From NCBI GenBank assembly GCA_015163825.1, contig JAAOIL010000121.1, positions 1-9,279 of the forward strand: a DNA stretch of 9,279 nt, in the 5' to 3' direction. The stretch's first letter is position 1, and each line of letters starts with the position of its first letter. The notes beneath the pieces are model-generated. The model had not been told where the DNA came from and ran no database searches. It worked only from the letters and a program-made list of their open reading frames with translations. Source of the DNA: Alphaproteobacteria bacterium (GTDB lineage: Bacteria; Pseudomonadota; Alphaproteobacteria; RS24). Shown one piece after another: positions 1 to 6,253 of the stretch. The translations under genes were made by a program, and so were the position numbers.

Positions 1-93
1 GATGCGGCTTATGCGGCGGCGAAAAAGATTAACTGGGCAGATGGCTTTTATCGCAATGATATAGGCGCAAAAGAACTGGGTAGGAGACGCTAA
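1..93 (+). CDS. purD: Phosphoribosylamine-glycine ligase, C-terminal end (partial)
   Basis: This is the last 30 codons of a gene that enters from the left edge; its TAA stop is at 91-93. The tail contains INWADGFYRNDIGAKEL, which matches the conserved end of PurD (compare the DIGWRA ending of other PurD proteins). PurD joins glycine to 5-phosphoribosylamine with ATP to give GAR, the second step of purine synthesis in the cytosol. Only the end of the C-terminal domain is visible, so no catalytic residue can be checked. The final residues LGRRR look fixed by an overlapping ribosome-binding site (AGGAG, 82-86) for the next gene. The stop is one base from that gene's ATG, so the two are probably co-transcribed. 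The call rests on a short but characteristic motif. Confidence 0.8.
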   Translation, partial: DAAYAAAKKINWADGFYRNDIGAKELGRRR

Positions 94-94
94 A

Positions 95-1171
95 ATGCTA
101 GATGAAGGTGTAGAAAAATTTGGTGGCACGAAAGATGTTGCCGCTTCGCATAAATTTGATGAGGCAAAGTTAGAGGCTTATGCCGCCGCCCATGTAGAGG
201 GTTTTGCCGGGCCCCTAGAGGTGCGCCAGTTCAAGGGGGGGCAATCCAACCCGACTTATCAATTGGCGACGCCGACCCATAATTATGTTTTGCGGCGCAA
301 GCCACCCGGCAAATTATTGCCGTCTGCCCATGCGGTGGATAGGGAATATAAGGTGCTAACGGCTTTGGGCAAGGTTGAATTTCCTGTGCCACGCACTTAT
401 TGTTTGTGCGAGGACGAGGATATTCTTGGCACACCATTTTACATTATGGATATGGTAGAGGGGCGTATATTGTGGGATCCGCGCTTGCCCGACCTTGCTG
501 GTGATGAACGCCGTGCGATATTTGATGCCAAGATAGCAACATTGGCGCAGTTACATAAAGTAGATTATAGCGCCATTGGCTTGAGCGATTTTGGCAAGCC
601 CGGCAATTATTTCGCGCGACAAATATCGCGTTGGACGAAGCAATATCAGGCGTCTGAAACCCAACATATAGACACGATGAACAGGCTGATAGAATGGTTG
701 CCACATAACATCCCCGATGATGATACCACTTCCATTGTGCATGGCGATTATCGTTTGGATAATATGATATTGCACCCACGCGAGCCAAAAGTGCTGGCGG
801 TTTTGGATTGGGAATTATCAACATTGGGGCATCCTTTGGGGGATTTCACTTATCATCTTATGCAGTGGTATTTGCCGTCTGATGGGGCGAATACGAATAC
901 CCTTGATGGGGCGGATTTTGCCGCACTTAACATCCCCACCGCAGAGGAATATATACGGGCTTATTGCGAACACACTGAACGCGACACCATTGAGAATATG
1001 GATTACTACATTGCTTATAATATGTTCCGTTTGGCGGGGATTTTACAAGGCATTGTCGGGCGGGTGCGTGATGGCACCGCCTCTAATGCGCATGCGGCAC
1101 AAATGGAATCGCGGGTGCAACCTTTATCGGATACAGGCTGGCATTATGCACAAAAAGCCGGAGCGATGTAG
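95..1171 (+). CDS. APH-fold phosphotransferase, ACAD10/11 N-terminal-like (LvaA-like kinase)
   Basis: A 358-residue kinase of the aminoglycoside/choline phosphotransferase fold, in the subgroup that forms the N-terminal half of animal ACAD10 and ACAD11. The glycine-rich nucleotide loop is FKGGQSNPTY (46-55), followed by a basic LRRKPPGKL stretch (66-74) and Glu84 in DREY. The Brenner catalytic loop is HGDYRLDN (216-223), with Asp218 as the expected base and Asn223 as a metal ligand. The metal-binding DWE is at 238-240, in the typical LDWELSTLGHPLGD context. Relatives phosphorylate the 4-hydroxyl of 4-hydroxyacyl-CoAs (bacterial LvaA, mammalian ACAD10/11); that substrate is inferred here, not shown. 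The start is supported by AGGAG at 82-86, 8 bases upstream. It is probably co-transcribed with purD. A likely partner, an ACAD10/11-like dehydrogenase, lies about 1.9 kb downstream. Family is secure, substrate is not. Confidence 0.88.
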   Translation: MLDEGVEKFGGTKDVAASHKFDEAKLEAYAAAHVEGFAGPLEVRQFKGGQSNPTYQLATPTHNYVLRRKPPGKLLPSAHAVDREYKVLTALGKVEFPVPRTYCLCEDEDILGTPFYIMDMVEGRILWDPRLPDLAGDERRAIFDAKIATLAQLHKVDYSAIGLSDFGKPGNYFARQISRWTKQYQASETQHIDTMNRLIEWLPHNIPDDDTTSIVHGDYRLDNMILHPREPKVLAVLDWELSTLGHPLGDFTYHLMQWYLPSDGANTNTLDGADFAALNIPTAEEYIRAYCEHTERDTIENMDYYIAYNMFRLAGILQGIVGRVRDGTASNAHAAQMESRVQPLSDTGWHYAQKAGAM

Positions 1172-1214
1172 CGACTATATAGAGACGATTTAGCGACGAT
1201 TTAGAGACTATTTC
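1171..1214. repeat. Four tandem 11-bp near-repeats between convergent genes
   Basis: Four consecutive 11-mers read GCGACTATATA, GAGACGATTTA, GCGACGATTTA and GAGACTATTTC. The middle two differ at one position; each outer unit differs from its neighbour at two or more. The block begins on the last base of the kinase stop codon and contains the rsmD stop (minus strand, 1208-1210), so it fills the convergent junction. Because 11 is not a multiple of 3, the array places stop triplets in several frames. I see no GC-rich hairpin or T-run, so it is not an evident intrinsic terminator. Function unknown; it may simply be slippage-derived filler. Confidence 0.75.
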
Positions 1215-1780
1215 GTTTCATAAAATAGCAAACGTGTGTCGCTATAGATGCGTTCATCACGCAAAATATAAGCGGGTAAAATTGGTATGGGGGTGCGCTT
1301 GTCATCTTCCAGCACAACCATGGACCCCGCCTCTAGCCAGCCGCCCTTAACAAGCCCCTGCAAGGCGGCAGCCCCGATATTTTTACCATAGGGTGGGTCT
1401 ATCAAAGCCAAAGTAAAAGGCGCGATAGTGTTTGGTTTTTTGCTTAATGTCGCCGCATCACGGCGCATAATCTGGGTGGCATTTTCTAAGGCGAGGGTCG
1501 CTATATTGTGGCTTATAACCGCACAAGCCGCTTTGCTTTGCTCTATAAAAAGACAAAAAGCACCTGCCGCCACATCAGATCGCGATAAACATTCCAGCCC
1601 CAAAGCCCCTGTGCCAGCGCATATATCTATGGCGCGGGTATCGGCTTGTATCGCCGCTGCCGATTCCAAAATAGAGAATAAGGCTTCGCGGGTGCGTGTT
1701 GCCGTGGGGCGTGTCTTTGCGCCCTTGACGCTTGTCATCGCCATGCCACGATAGGTGCCGCCAATAATCTTGACCGCCAT
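1208..1780 (-). CDS. rsmD: 16S rRNA (guanine(966)-N(2))-methyltransferase RsmD
   Basis: A 190-residue Rossmann-fold methyltransferase that methylates G966 of 16S rRNA on the assembling 30S subunit, using S-adenosylmethionine. Landmarks in order are GGTYRG (7-12), the RsmD signature TRPTATRTREALF (23-35), SAM motif I DICAGTGALGLE (52-63) and the catalytic DPPY (128-131). The length is normal for the family. I chose ATG at 1780 because MAVKIIGGTYRG matches the usual family start; the frame stays open upstream to 1837, but those extra 19 residues lie inside the preceding gene's end and look non-native. The stop of the upstream pseudouridine synthase is one base from this ATG and there is no good Shine-Dalgarno, so translation probably depends on coupling. 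It forms a two-gene rRNA-modification operon. Confidence 0.93.
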   Translation of the reverse strand: MAVKIIGGTYRGMAMTSVKGAKTRPTATRTREALFSILESAAAIQADTRAIDICAGTGALGLECLSRSDVAAGAFCLFIEQSKAACAVISHNIATLALENATQIMRRDAATLSKKPNTIAPFTLALIDPPYGKNIGAAALQGLVKGGWLEAGSMVVLEDDKRTPIPILPAYILRDERIYSDTRLLFYETK

Positions 1781-1781
1781 A

Positions 1782-2495
1782 TTAAATATCTTGTTTGATT
1801 TGTTGGCGCAGAATATGAGACGGCACTTCTGCCACACTACCAGACGGCAAATGCCCTAGCTGAAAAGGTCCAAACGAAATACGGATGAGGCGATTCACTT
1901 TTAACCCCATATGCAATAGCACTTTTTTAATCTCACGATTTTTGCCTTCTCGTATCCCCATTGCCAGCCAAACATTATCGCCTTGTTTTCTTTCTAATGT
2001 GGCATCAATACCACGATAGGCAATGCCATCTATGGTGATGCCATTTTTCAAATCTGCCAGTTCTTTTTCGCTGATACGACCAAAGGCTCTTACCCGATAA
2101 CGCCGCACCCAGCCTGTGCTTGGTAGTTCTAAATGGCGTTGCACATCACCATCATTGGTTAGCAATAATAGACCTTCCGTATTTATATCCAGCCGCCCGA
2201 CCGAGTGATAATTGCGCAAATTCTCTGGCAGAGCCTCAAACACGGTCGGTCGTTCTTGCGGGTCTTTACGGCTGACGAGCAAGCCTGCTGGCTTATGGTA
2301 TCGCCATAATTGCACTTTTTGTTTCTCTGGCAGAGGCTTGCCATCTATGGTGACAAAATCCTGCGCCCCGACATTATAGGCGGGGGTGGCGAGCAATCGT
2401 CCATTGATATGAACCCGCCCTGCTTCTATCCATTTTTCTGCTTCACGGCGCGAACATAATCCGGCACGAGCAATCGTTTTTGCTATTCTCTCCAT
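1782..2495 (-). CDS. rluB: RluB/RsuA-family rRNA pseudouridine synthase
   Basis: A 237-residue protein with an N-terminal S4 RNA-binding domain (about 1-55, with the motif LCSRREAEKWIEAGRVHING at 13-32) and a RsuA/RluB/RluE/RluF-type synthase domain. The catalytic motif is GRLDINTEG (100-108), with Asp103 as the nucleophile. It isomerises uridine to pseudouridine in rRNA; presence of the S4 domain and the alphaproteobacterial context suggest RluB (23S rRNA U2605 in E. coli numbering), but RsuA-type 16S specificity cannot be excluded by eye. It lacks the long, low-complexity C-terminal extension that some RluB proteins carry. It is first in an operon with rsmD and is divergent from tadA across 48 bases. 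A weak AGGG lies five bases before the ATG. Confidence 0.87.
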   Translation of the reverse strand: MERIAKTIARAGLCSRREAEKWIEAGRVHINGRLLATPAYNVGAQDFVTIDGKPLPEKQKVQLWRYHKPAGLLVSRKDPQERPTVFEALPENLRNYHSVGRLDINTEGLLLLTNDGDVQRHLELPSTGWVRRYRVRAFGRISEKELADLKNGITIDGIAYRGIDATLERKQGDNVWLAMGIREGKNREIKKVLLHMGLKVNRLIRISFGPFQLGHLPSGSVAEVPSHILRQQIKQDI

Positions 2496-2543
2496 GCCCG
2501 CCCTATAGCATATTTTGACGGAAGAATGTAATATACTGCTCTT
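2496..2543. promoter_or_regulatory. Divergent promoter region, rluB / tadA
   Basis: All transcription signals for two divergent genes must fit in or around these 48 bases. On the plus strand TATACT (2532-2537) is a five-of-six match to a -10 element and ends six bases before the tadA ATG, so the start of transcription would fall on or next to the start codon. No convincing -35 lies at 16-18 bases; TTGACG at 2515-2520 is only 11 bases away, too close. tadA has no Shine-Dalgarno in this gap. On the minus strand a weaker TATAGG sits at the equivalent distance from the rluB start. Motif matching only. Confidence 0.4.
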
Positions 2544-2984
2544 ATGGATTATATGCAGATAGCCTTAGACGAAGCCGCCCGTGCCGCAGATGCTGATGAA
2601 GTGCCTGTCGGGGCGGTGGTCGTTGATAGAGTCGGGCAGATATTGGCGCGGGCGCATAATCTGACACGGCATCTGGCAGACCCGACCGCCCATGCGGAGA
2701 TTTTGGCATTGCGTCAGGCAGCAAAGCATATTGGCAATGCCCGCCTTAGCGATTGCGACCTTTATGTCACGCTAGAGCCATGTGCGATGTGTGCGGGGGC
2801 GATAATGCACGCTCGTATCAGGCGGCTTTATTATGGGGCGCCCGATGAAAAAGCGGGGGCTGTTAGTCATAATGCCCGCCTTTTTAACCAGCCTACCAGC
2901 CTTCACCGCCCCGATGTTTATGAGGGGATGGCGGGGCAGGCGTCTGCGACTTTATTGCGGGATTTTTTTGCAAAAAAACGCTAG
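2544..2984 (+). CDS. tadA: tRNA-specific adenosine deaminase TadA
   Basis: A 146-residue cytidine/deoxycytidylate deaminase-fold enzyme. The zinc site is complete: HAE at 50-52 (His50 ligand, Glu52 proton shuttle) and PCAMC at 79-83 (Cys80 and Cys83 ligands). The EVPVGAVVV strand (19-27) and the length are typical of TadA, which converts A34 to inosine in tRNA-Arg(ACG) so that it reads CGU, CGC and CGA. The ATG at 2544 gives the MDYMQIALDEA start common in this family; the in-frame ATG at 2553 is an alternative. Neither is preceded by a Shine-Dalgarno, and a good -10 match sits six bases upstream, so leaderless translation is possible. It is divergent from the rluB-rsmD pair, a neat cluster of translation-related RNA modifiers, and is followed by a dehydrogenase gene on the same strand. 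Confidence 0.94.
   Translation: MDYMQIALDEAARAADADEVPVGAVVVDRVGQILARAHNLTRHLADPTAHAEILALRQAAKHIGNARLSDCDLYVTLEPCAMCAGAIMHARIRRLYYGAPDEKAGAVSHNARLFNQPTSLHRPDVYEGMAGQASATLLRDFFAKKR
2963..2978. repeat. Perfect T7-GC-A7 palindrome at the tadA 3' end
   Basis: Seven T, then GC, then seven A form a perfect 16-bp palindrome inside the last codons of tadA (encoding Phe-Phe-Ala-Lys-Lys). It lies immediately left of the stem-loop at 2980-3014. On the minus strand the run of seven T follows that stem-loop directly, which resembles an intrinsic terminator for minus-strand (antisense) transcription. It may also be a chance product of Phe and Lys codons. Confidence 0.6.
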
Positions 2985-3014
2985 CCTAAAGCAATAGTTT
3001 TCTGCTTTACTAGC
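2980..3014. terminator. Stem-loop between tadA and the dehydrogenase gene
   Basis: GCTAG (2980-2984, containing the tadA stop) pairs with CTAGC (3010-3014), and AAAGCA (2988-2993) pairs with TGCTTT (3003-3008). The arms are separated by a small internal loop (CCT opposite A), and the apical loop is 9 bases. There is no T-run after it on the plus strand, so it is not a standard terminator for tadA. On the minus strand it is followed by CG and seven T. It ends 11 bases before the dehydrogenase Shine-Dalgarno, so an effect on that gene's leader, or end protection after processing, is also possible. Confidence 0.4.
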
Positions 3015-3025
3015 CCTTCATTAAT

Positions 3026-3030
3026 GGAGG
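3026..3030 (+). promoter_or_regulatory. Ribosome-binding site that fixes the dehydrogenase start
   Basis: GGAGG lies eight bases before the ATG at 3039. It overlaps an earlier in-frame ATG at 3024, which would add only five residues (MEDEI) and has no Shine-Dalgarno of its own. The start at 3039 is therefore preferred. Confidence 0.8.
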
Positions 3031-3038
3031 ACGAAATA

Positions 3039-4292
3039 ATGATATTTGAACATAACGACAAAACGAAAGAATTAGTTGCCCGCCTAGAGGCATTTATGGA
3101 TAAGTATATTTATCCCAATGAAATTACTTACGCCCAACAAATGGAAGCATTTGGTGCTAATCGTTGGCAAGTACCCGCCATATTAGATGAGTTAAAAGAA
3201 AAGGCGCGTGCCGAAGGGTTGTGGAATTTATTCCTACCCGATAGCGAACGCGGCGGCGGGTTAAGCAATGTTGAATATGGCACATTATGCGAGATTATGG
3301 GTCGTGTTGGTTGGTCATCGGAAGTGTTCAACTGCTCTGCGCCTGACACAGGCAATATGGAAGTGCTGGAACGTTATGGTAATGACCAACATAAAAAAGA
3401 ATATCTGGCGCCCTTATTGGCGGGGGAAATTCGCTCGGCATTTTTAATGACCGAACCTGCCGTTGCCTCATCTGATGCGACAAACATTGAAACCCGCATA
3501 GAGCGTGATGGCGATGATTATGTGATTAACGGACGCAAATGGTGGTCATCAGGCGTGGGCGACCCACGTTGTAAAGTCGCGATTGTTATGGGTAAAACGA
3601 ACCCCGAAGCACCGCGCCACCAACAACAAAGCCAAGTGCTTGTGCCGCTAAACACAAAAGGCGTAAAGGTTGTGCGTATGTTGCCCGTATTTGGTTTTGA
3701 TGATGCCCCACACGGACACGCTGAAGTCCTCTTAAAAGATGTGCGTGTGCCAGCCGACAATCTTTTGCTGGGTGAAGGGCGTGGTTTTGAGATTGCGCAA
3801 GGGCGGCTTGGACCTGGGCGTATTCACCATTGCATGCGCACGATTGGTGTTGCTGAACGCGCGCTAGAGAAAATGTGTGCACGGCTTCTCACGCGTGTCG
3901 CTTTTGGCAAGCCCATAGCGGAGCAAAGCATTTGGGAGCAACGCATAGCCGAAGCCCGCACCAATATAGAGATGAGCCGTCTGCTGACCTTGAAAGCCGC
4001 TTATATGATGGATACGGTCGGCAATAAAGTTGCCCGCAGTGAGATTGCCCAAATCAAAGTGGCAGGACCGCGCATTGCCTTACAAATCATTGATGATGCT
4101 ATCCAAGCGCATGGCGCAGGGGGTGTGACCACAGATTTTGGTTTGGCAAAAGCCTATGCGGGTATTCGTACATTACGCATTGCGGACGGCCCTGATGAAG
4201 TGCATAACCGCACCATCGCACGGCTAGAATTTCGCAAATATGCAGACCTCTCGCAAGGCGATGATAAAACGCTAGACGTGCCACGCAGTTAA
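3039..4292 (+). CDS. ACAD10/11-type acyl-CoA dehydrogenase (LvaC-like)
   Basis: A 417-residue FAD-dependent acyl-CoA dehydrogenase. From memory it closely resembles the dehydrogenase half of human ACAD11: shared blocks include FNCSAPDTGNMEVL, the FAD-contacting MTEPAVASSDATN (from 137), GRKWWSSG and GRLGPGRIHHCMRT (from 255). The N-terminal helical, central beta and C-terminal helical domains are all present. At the place where medium-chain dehydrogenase has its catalytic Glu (YEG), this protein has ADG, so Asp383 takes that position, in the ADGPDEVH motif (382-389) typical of the ACAD10/11 group. Relatives work with a 4-hydroxyacyl-CoA kinase, removing phosphate to give an enoyl-CoA; this role is inferred. 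The start follows GGAGG at 3026-3030. A strong terminator follows at 4316-4349. No electron-transfer flavoprotein gene is nearby. Confidence 0.92.
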   Translation: MIFEHNDKTKELVARLEAFMDKYIYPNEITYAQQMEAFGANRWQVPAILDELKEKARAEGLWNLFLPDSERGGGLSNVEYGTLCEIMGRVGWSSEVFNCSAPDTGNMEVLERYGNDQHKKEYLAPLLAGEIRSAFLMTEPAVASSDATNIETRIERDGDDYVINGRKWWSSGVGDPRCKVAIVMGKTNPEAPRHQQQSQVLVPLNTKGVKVVRMLPVFGFDDAPHGHAEVLLKDVRVPADNLLLGEGRGFEIAQGRLGPGRIHHCMRTIGVAERALEKMCARLLTRVAFGKPIAEQSIWEQRIAEARTNIEMSRLLTLKAAYMMDTVGNKVARSEIAQIKVAGPRIALQIIDDAIQAHGAGGVTTDFGLAKAYAGIRTLRIADGPDEVHNRTIARLEFRKYADLSQGDDKTLDVPRS

Positions 4293-4315
4293 GCCGTCTT
4301 ATACTATTTAATACT

Positions 4316-4349
4316 AGAGCCTCCACCCTTATCGGGTGGGGGTTCTTTT
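4316..4349 (+). terminator. Intrinsic terminator of the dehydrogenase gene
   Basis: AGAGCCTCCACCC (4316-4328) pairs with GGGTGGGGGTTCT (4334-4346) over 13 base pairs, two of them G-T, closing a five-base TTATC loop. TTTT (4346-4349) and a further AT-rich stretch follow on the plus strand. It lies in the convergent gap between the dehydrogenase and mutL (4293-4366). Read on the minus strand the hairpin is not followed by a T-run, so it mainly serves the plus strand, though it could weakly stop mutL transcripts as well. Confidence 0.88.
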
Positions 4350-4366
4350 AATTAGCGCCTCTTTAA

Positions 4367-6253
4367 TTAACGACGACCAAAAAGGCGTTCAATGTCGTGG
4401 CGTTTTAGTTCCACATAGGTCGGGCGACCATGATTGCACTGCCCCGAATGCGGTGTCGCTTCCATATCACGCAAAAGCGCATTCATCTCATCACTATTCA
4501 GCCGTCTGCCTGCCCGCACCGAGCCATGACAGGCAAGTGTGCCGCATATTTCTTCCAATTGCTCCTTCAGTGCCATATCAGAACCCAACTCACGGATTTC
4601 ATCTGCCATATCTTGCACAAGATTGGGAATGCTGGCGTTCTTTAGCATTGCCGGCACTTCACGCACCAATAATGCCGCACGACCACCATTTGTGGTATCG
4701 CTACCAAATCCTTCGACAATAAATCCTAACTCTGCCAGTTCTGCCTCGCGCGATAATAGACGTGTGCAATCTTCTTGCGAGAGCTCAACAATTTCGGGCA
4801 CAAGCAATATCTGACGGGCTATGCCACTGGCTGCCAATGCCTCTTTCATGCGCTCATAAACCAGACGCTCATGGGCGGCGTGTTGGTCTACAATAACAAT
4901 GCCGTCATGGGTTTGTGCGACAATATAAGTCTCGTGCAATTGCACCCTTGCTAGACCAAGCGGTAAATCATTGGGTGGGGGGGTGTTATCAATCGCGGGC
5001 GCCCCACTAAGCCATGCCATTTCACTAGCGTCCTTATCATCCATTAAAGAACGAGCATCTTCTGCCAGATTATAAGCACCCCCTTCACTACCTGTGTCTG
5101 TTGGGGCTTGGAAGGCTTGGGCGCGTTCATAAAGTGCCCGATTAGAGGGAGTCTCCCCTATCTTGGGGGGAGCATTGGGTGATGTATGGGGGCGAAAAGA
5201 TGACATCATATTATCTGCCACGCTGGTGGAAGCGCGATGCCCCGCTTCGCCCAAAGCGGCACGCAAAGCCCCGACCATCATAGAGCGCACCCCTGCCGCA
5301 TCACGAAAGCGCACTTCTGTTTTTGCTGGATGCACATTCACATCTAGGGCATCGGGGGGTATATCAAGAAACAATGCCACCGCCGGATGACGATTGCTCG
5401 CCAGAAAATCTTGATAGGCACCGCGTATCGCGCCATTTAATAATCTATCACGCACCGGGCGACCATTAACCACCAGATATTGCTTTTGTGAGGTGGCGTG
5501 ATTAAAAGTCGGCAATGCCGCAAATCCATAAAGGCGCACCCCATCGCGTTCTACATTGACCGCTAGAGCATTCTCGCCAAACTTGCCGCCCATAATCGCT
5601 GTTAGGCGCGCCAGTTGTGCGCCCTCACCGCTTGTCGGGGGATAAGCAAAAGCGCGTCTGCCACCGCCTGACATCAAACTAAAACCGACTGTCGGGTGTG
5701 CCATCGCCAAGCGTTTTAAGATGTCGCTGACCGCCATTGTTTCGGCACGATCTGATTTTAGAAATTTCAAGCGCGCGGGGGTCGCATAAAATAAATCACG
5801 CACTTCTACACGGGTGCCGTCTATGCCAGCGGCGGCGGTGATGTTTGCAACACGCCCGCCTTCTACCTTTATTTGCAAAGCGTGGTCGCTTGTGTTGGTG
5901 CGGCTCGTGATACATAGCCGCGCCACAGCCCCAATAGAGGGCAAGGCTTCACCACGAAACCCCAATGTGCGGATTTGAAATAATTTATCGCCCTTATCAC
6001 CCTCTGGTAGTTTTGATGTCGCATGACGCTCTATAGATAAAGCGAGATTTGCTTCGTCCATACCATGTCCGTCATCTTCTACAATGATGAGTTCCTTACC
6101 GCCGCTATGTAAGTGCACATTGATTTTTTTAGCCCCCGCATCTATGGCATTTTCCACGAGTTCCTTGACGACACTGGCGGGGCGTTCCACAACCTCGCCC
6201 GCCGCGATGCGGTTTATCGTGCGCTCAGATAATCTTCTTATGGTGCTGTTCAT
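4367..6253 (-). CDS. mutL: DNA mismatch repair protein MutL, nicking-endonuclease type
   Basis: A 628-residue GHKL ATPase that links mismatch recognition by MutS to strand removal. The N-terminal ATPase shows IAAGEVVERPASVVKELVEN (16-35, with Glu31 as base and Asn35 for Mg), DDGHGM (60-65) and GFRGEAL (98-104). A proline- and serine-containing linker (about 340-430) leads to the C-terminal dimerisation domain. That domain has DQHAAHERLVYE (456-467), matching the metal-binding DQHA-X2-E-X4-E motif of endonuclease MutL, plus ACH (574-576) and CNHGRP (606-611). It should therefore nick DNA itself, as in methyl-independent repair, unlike E. coli MutL, which needs MutH. The ATG overlaps the pgi stop as ATGA, with GGAG five bases upstream, implying coupling to pgi. 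The extreme C-terminus LFGRR is complete. Confidence 0.96.
   Translation of the reverse strand: MNSTIRRLSERTINRIAAGEVVERPASVVKELVENAIDAGAKKINVHLHSGGKELIIVEDDGHGMDEANLALSIERHATSKLPEGDKGDKLFQIRTLGFRGEALPSIGAVARLCITSRTNTSDHALQIKVEGGRVANITAAAGIDGTRVEVRDLFYATPARLKFLKSDRAETMAVSDILKRLAMAHPTVGFSLMSGGGRRAFAYPPTSGEGAQLARLTAIMGGKFGENALAVNVERDGVRLYGFAALPTFNHATSQKQYLVVNGRPVRDRLLNGAIRGAYQDFLASNRHPAVALFLDIPPDALDVNVHPAKTEVRFRDAAGVRSMMVGALRAALGEAGHRASTSVADNMMSSFRPHTSPNAPPKIGETPSNRALYERAQAFQAPTDTGSEGGAYNLAEDARSLMDDKDASEMAWLSGAPAIDNTPPPNDLPLGLARVQLHETYIVAQTHDGIVIVDQHAAHERLVYERMKEALAASGIARQILLVPEIVELSQEDCTRLLSREAELAELGFIVEGFGSDTTNGGRAALLVREVPAMLKNASIPNLVQDMADEIRELGSDMALKEQLEEICGTLACHGSVRAGRRLNSDEMNALLRDMEATPHSGQCNHGRPTYVELKRHDIERLFGRR

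Noticed and set aside
95..1171. Isoleucine codon context: in the kinase ATA (8 of 18 Ile codons by hand count) never follows a codon ending in C, while ATT/ATC mostly do
   Set aside because: The rule fails in the dehydrogenase gene, where ATA follows C-ending codons several times (for example CGC ATA, CCC ATA), so it is probably chance.
1781..1837. Upstream start for rsmD, adding 19 residues
   Set aside because: The added part falls within the end of the pseudouridine synthase gene, and the family start matches MAVKIIGGTYRG at 1780.
2515..2520. TTGACG as a -35 box for tadA
   Set aside because: It is only 11 bases from the TATACT -10 candidate, too short for a sigma70-type spacer.
3024..3038. 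Upstream ATG for the dehydrogenase, adding MEDEI
   Set aside because: It overlaps the GGAGG that clearly serves the ATG at 3039 and has no Shine-Dalgarno of its own.
4977..4983. Seven-G run in mutL (with six-G runs near 5165-5170 and 5354-5359) as a possible slippage switch giving mutators
   Set aside because: Runs of seven G or C also occur in the kinase gene (235-241) and the isomerase gene (7617-7623), so they appear to be a general trait of Gly- and Pro-rich coding here, and the mutL frame is intact.
4367..6253. Long plus-strand open frames inside mutL and pgi
   Set aside because: They lie opposite strongly conserved proteins and show no recognisable domain or ribosome-binding site; they are shadows of the real genes.
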